This document shows, one piece after another, positions 5,846 to 5,966 of a stretch of DNA of 5,966 bases (position 1 is the first letter of the stretch; the number at the start of each line of letters is the position of its first letter). Below the pieces are notes generated by a model. That model was not told the DNA's origin, searched no databases, and worked only from the letters and a program-made list of their open reading frames with translations. The position numbers and the translations under genes were made by a program. Origin of the DNA: Cytophagales bacterium. GTDB taxonomy: Bacteria > Bacteroidota > Bacteroidia > Cytophagales > Cyclobacteriaceae. The stretch lies in assembly GCA_003537495.1 (NCBI GenBank), contig DPSB01000414.1, positions 1 to 5,966 on the forward strand. The letters run 5' to 3'.

Positions 5846-5966
5846 TTAGTTTGCAACGATGGGGTTAATGGATTGTGCCGGAACATCTGCATAGGTGATG
5901 TATGACTTATGATAAATTCTGAAGTCAGGATCTGGGTTCACCCATATTATTTCGAGTTTGTGATTG
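5846..5966 (-). CDS. C-terminal tail of an unidentified upstream gene (partial)
   Basis: An open frame enters from the right edge and runs 39 codons to a TAA at 5848-5846. It ends with the residues ADVPAQSINPIVAN. Codon choice looks coding (many NNC codons for Phe, Tyr, Ile, Thr and Asn). The stop lies 10 bases before the preferred start of the following esterase lipoprotein, as expected for an operon. I do not recognise the family: it does not look like the usual C-terminal end of a SusC- or SusD-type protein. An open run of this length can also occur by chance, so the call depends on its position and composition. If it is real, the esterase cluster continues upstream and its promoter is outside this window. 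Confidence 0.55.
   Translation of the reverse strand, partial: NHKLEIIWVNPDPDFRIYHKSYITYADVPAQSINPIVAN

Overview
The window looks like a chromosomal stretch of a Bacteroidota bacterium, probably from the Cytophagales or a related order (inference). The reasons are two signal-peptidase-II lipoproteins with acidic residues after the lipobox cysteine (as in Bacteroidota surface-export signals), a signal peptide ending in the typical '...A|Q', start codons without Shine-Dalgarno sequences but with A-rich leaders, and a YD-repeat-like lipoprotein of a type common in the phylum. All credible genes are on the minus strand, so they read from the right edge to the left.

Positions 5966-771 appear to be one co-directional cluster ending in a clear intrinsic terminator. 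It begins with the last 39 codons of an unidentified gene (5966-5846). After 10 bases comes a two-domain CE1/esterase-D-type lipoprotein (5835-4243). One base later comes a second two-domain esterase, exported but without a lipobox (4241-2700). Then follow a 10-TM permease of the DMT superfamily, of the GRP/ureide-permease type (2677-1673), and a small YD-repeat-like lipoprotein (1633-824). The terminator lies at 771-804. The likely logic (inference) is that the esterases release an ester-linked compound in the envelope and the permease takes up the product. The substrate cannot be read from the sequence.

The most interesting feature is the shared architecture of the two esterases. Each has an intact Ser-Asp-His alpha/beta-hydrolase domain followed by a shortened second copy of the same fold. 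In that second copy the nucleophile serine is Gly in both proteins and the catalytic histidine is also lost (Asp in one, Arg in the other). They appear to be gene duplicates of an ancestor that already carried an esterase/pseudo-esterase fusion. One copy is lipid-anchored and the other is not.

Positions 1-770 have a different character. They hold a C-terminal remnant of what looks like a large serine recombinase (606-115) containing a perfect 13-bp inverted repeat, a set of three tandem 10-bp repeats just downstream of it, and a dyad-rich 164-bp spacer without a gene. This looks like the scar of a mobile element next to the operon terminator. No tRNA, rRNA, CRISPR array or complete insertion sequence was seen. 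No promoter for the cluster is visible, because its 5' end lies beyond the window.
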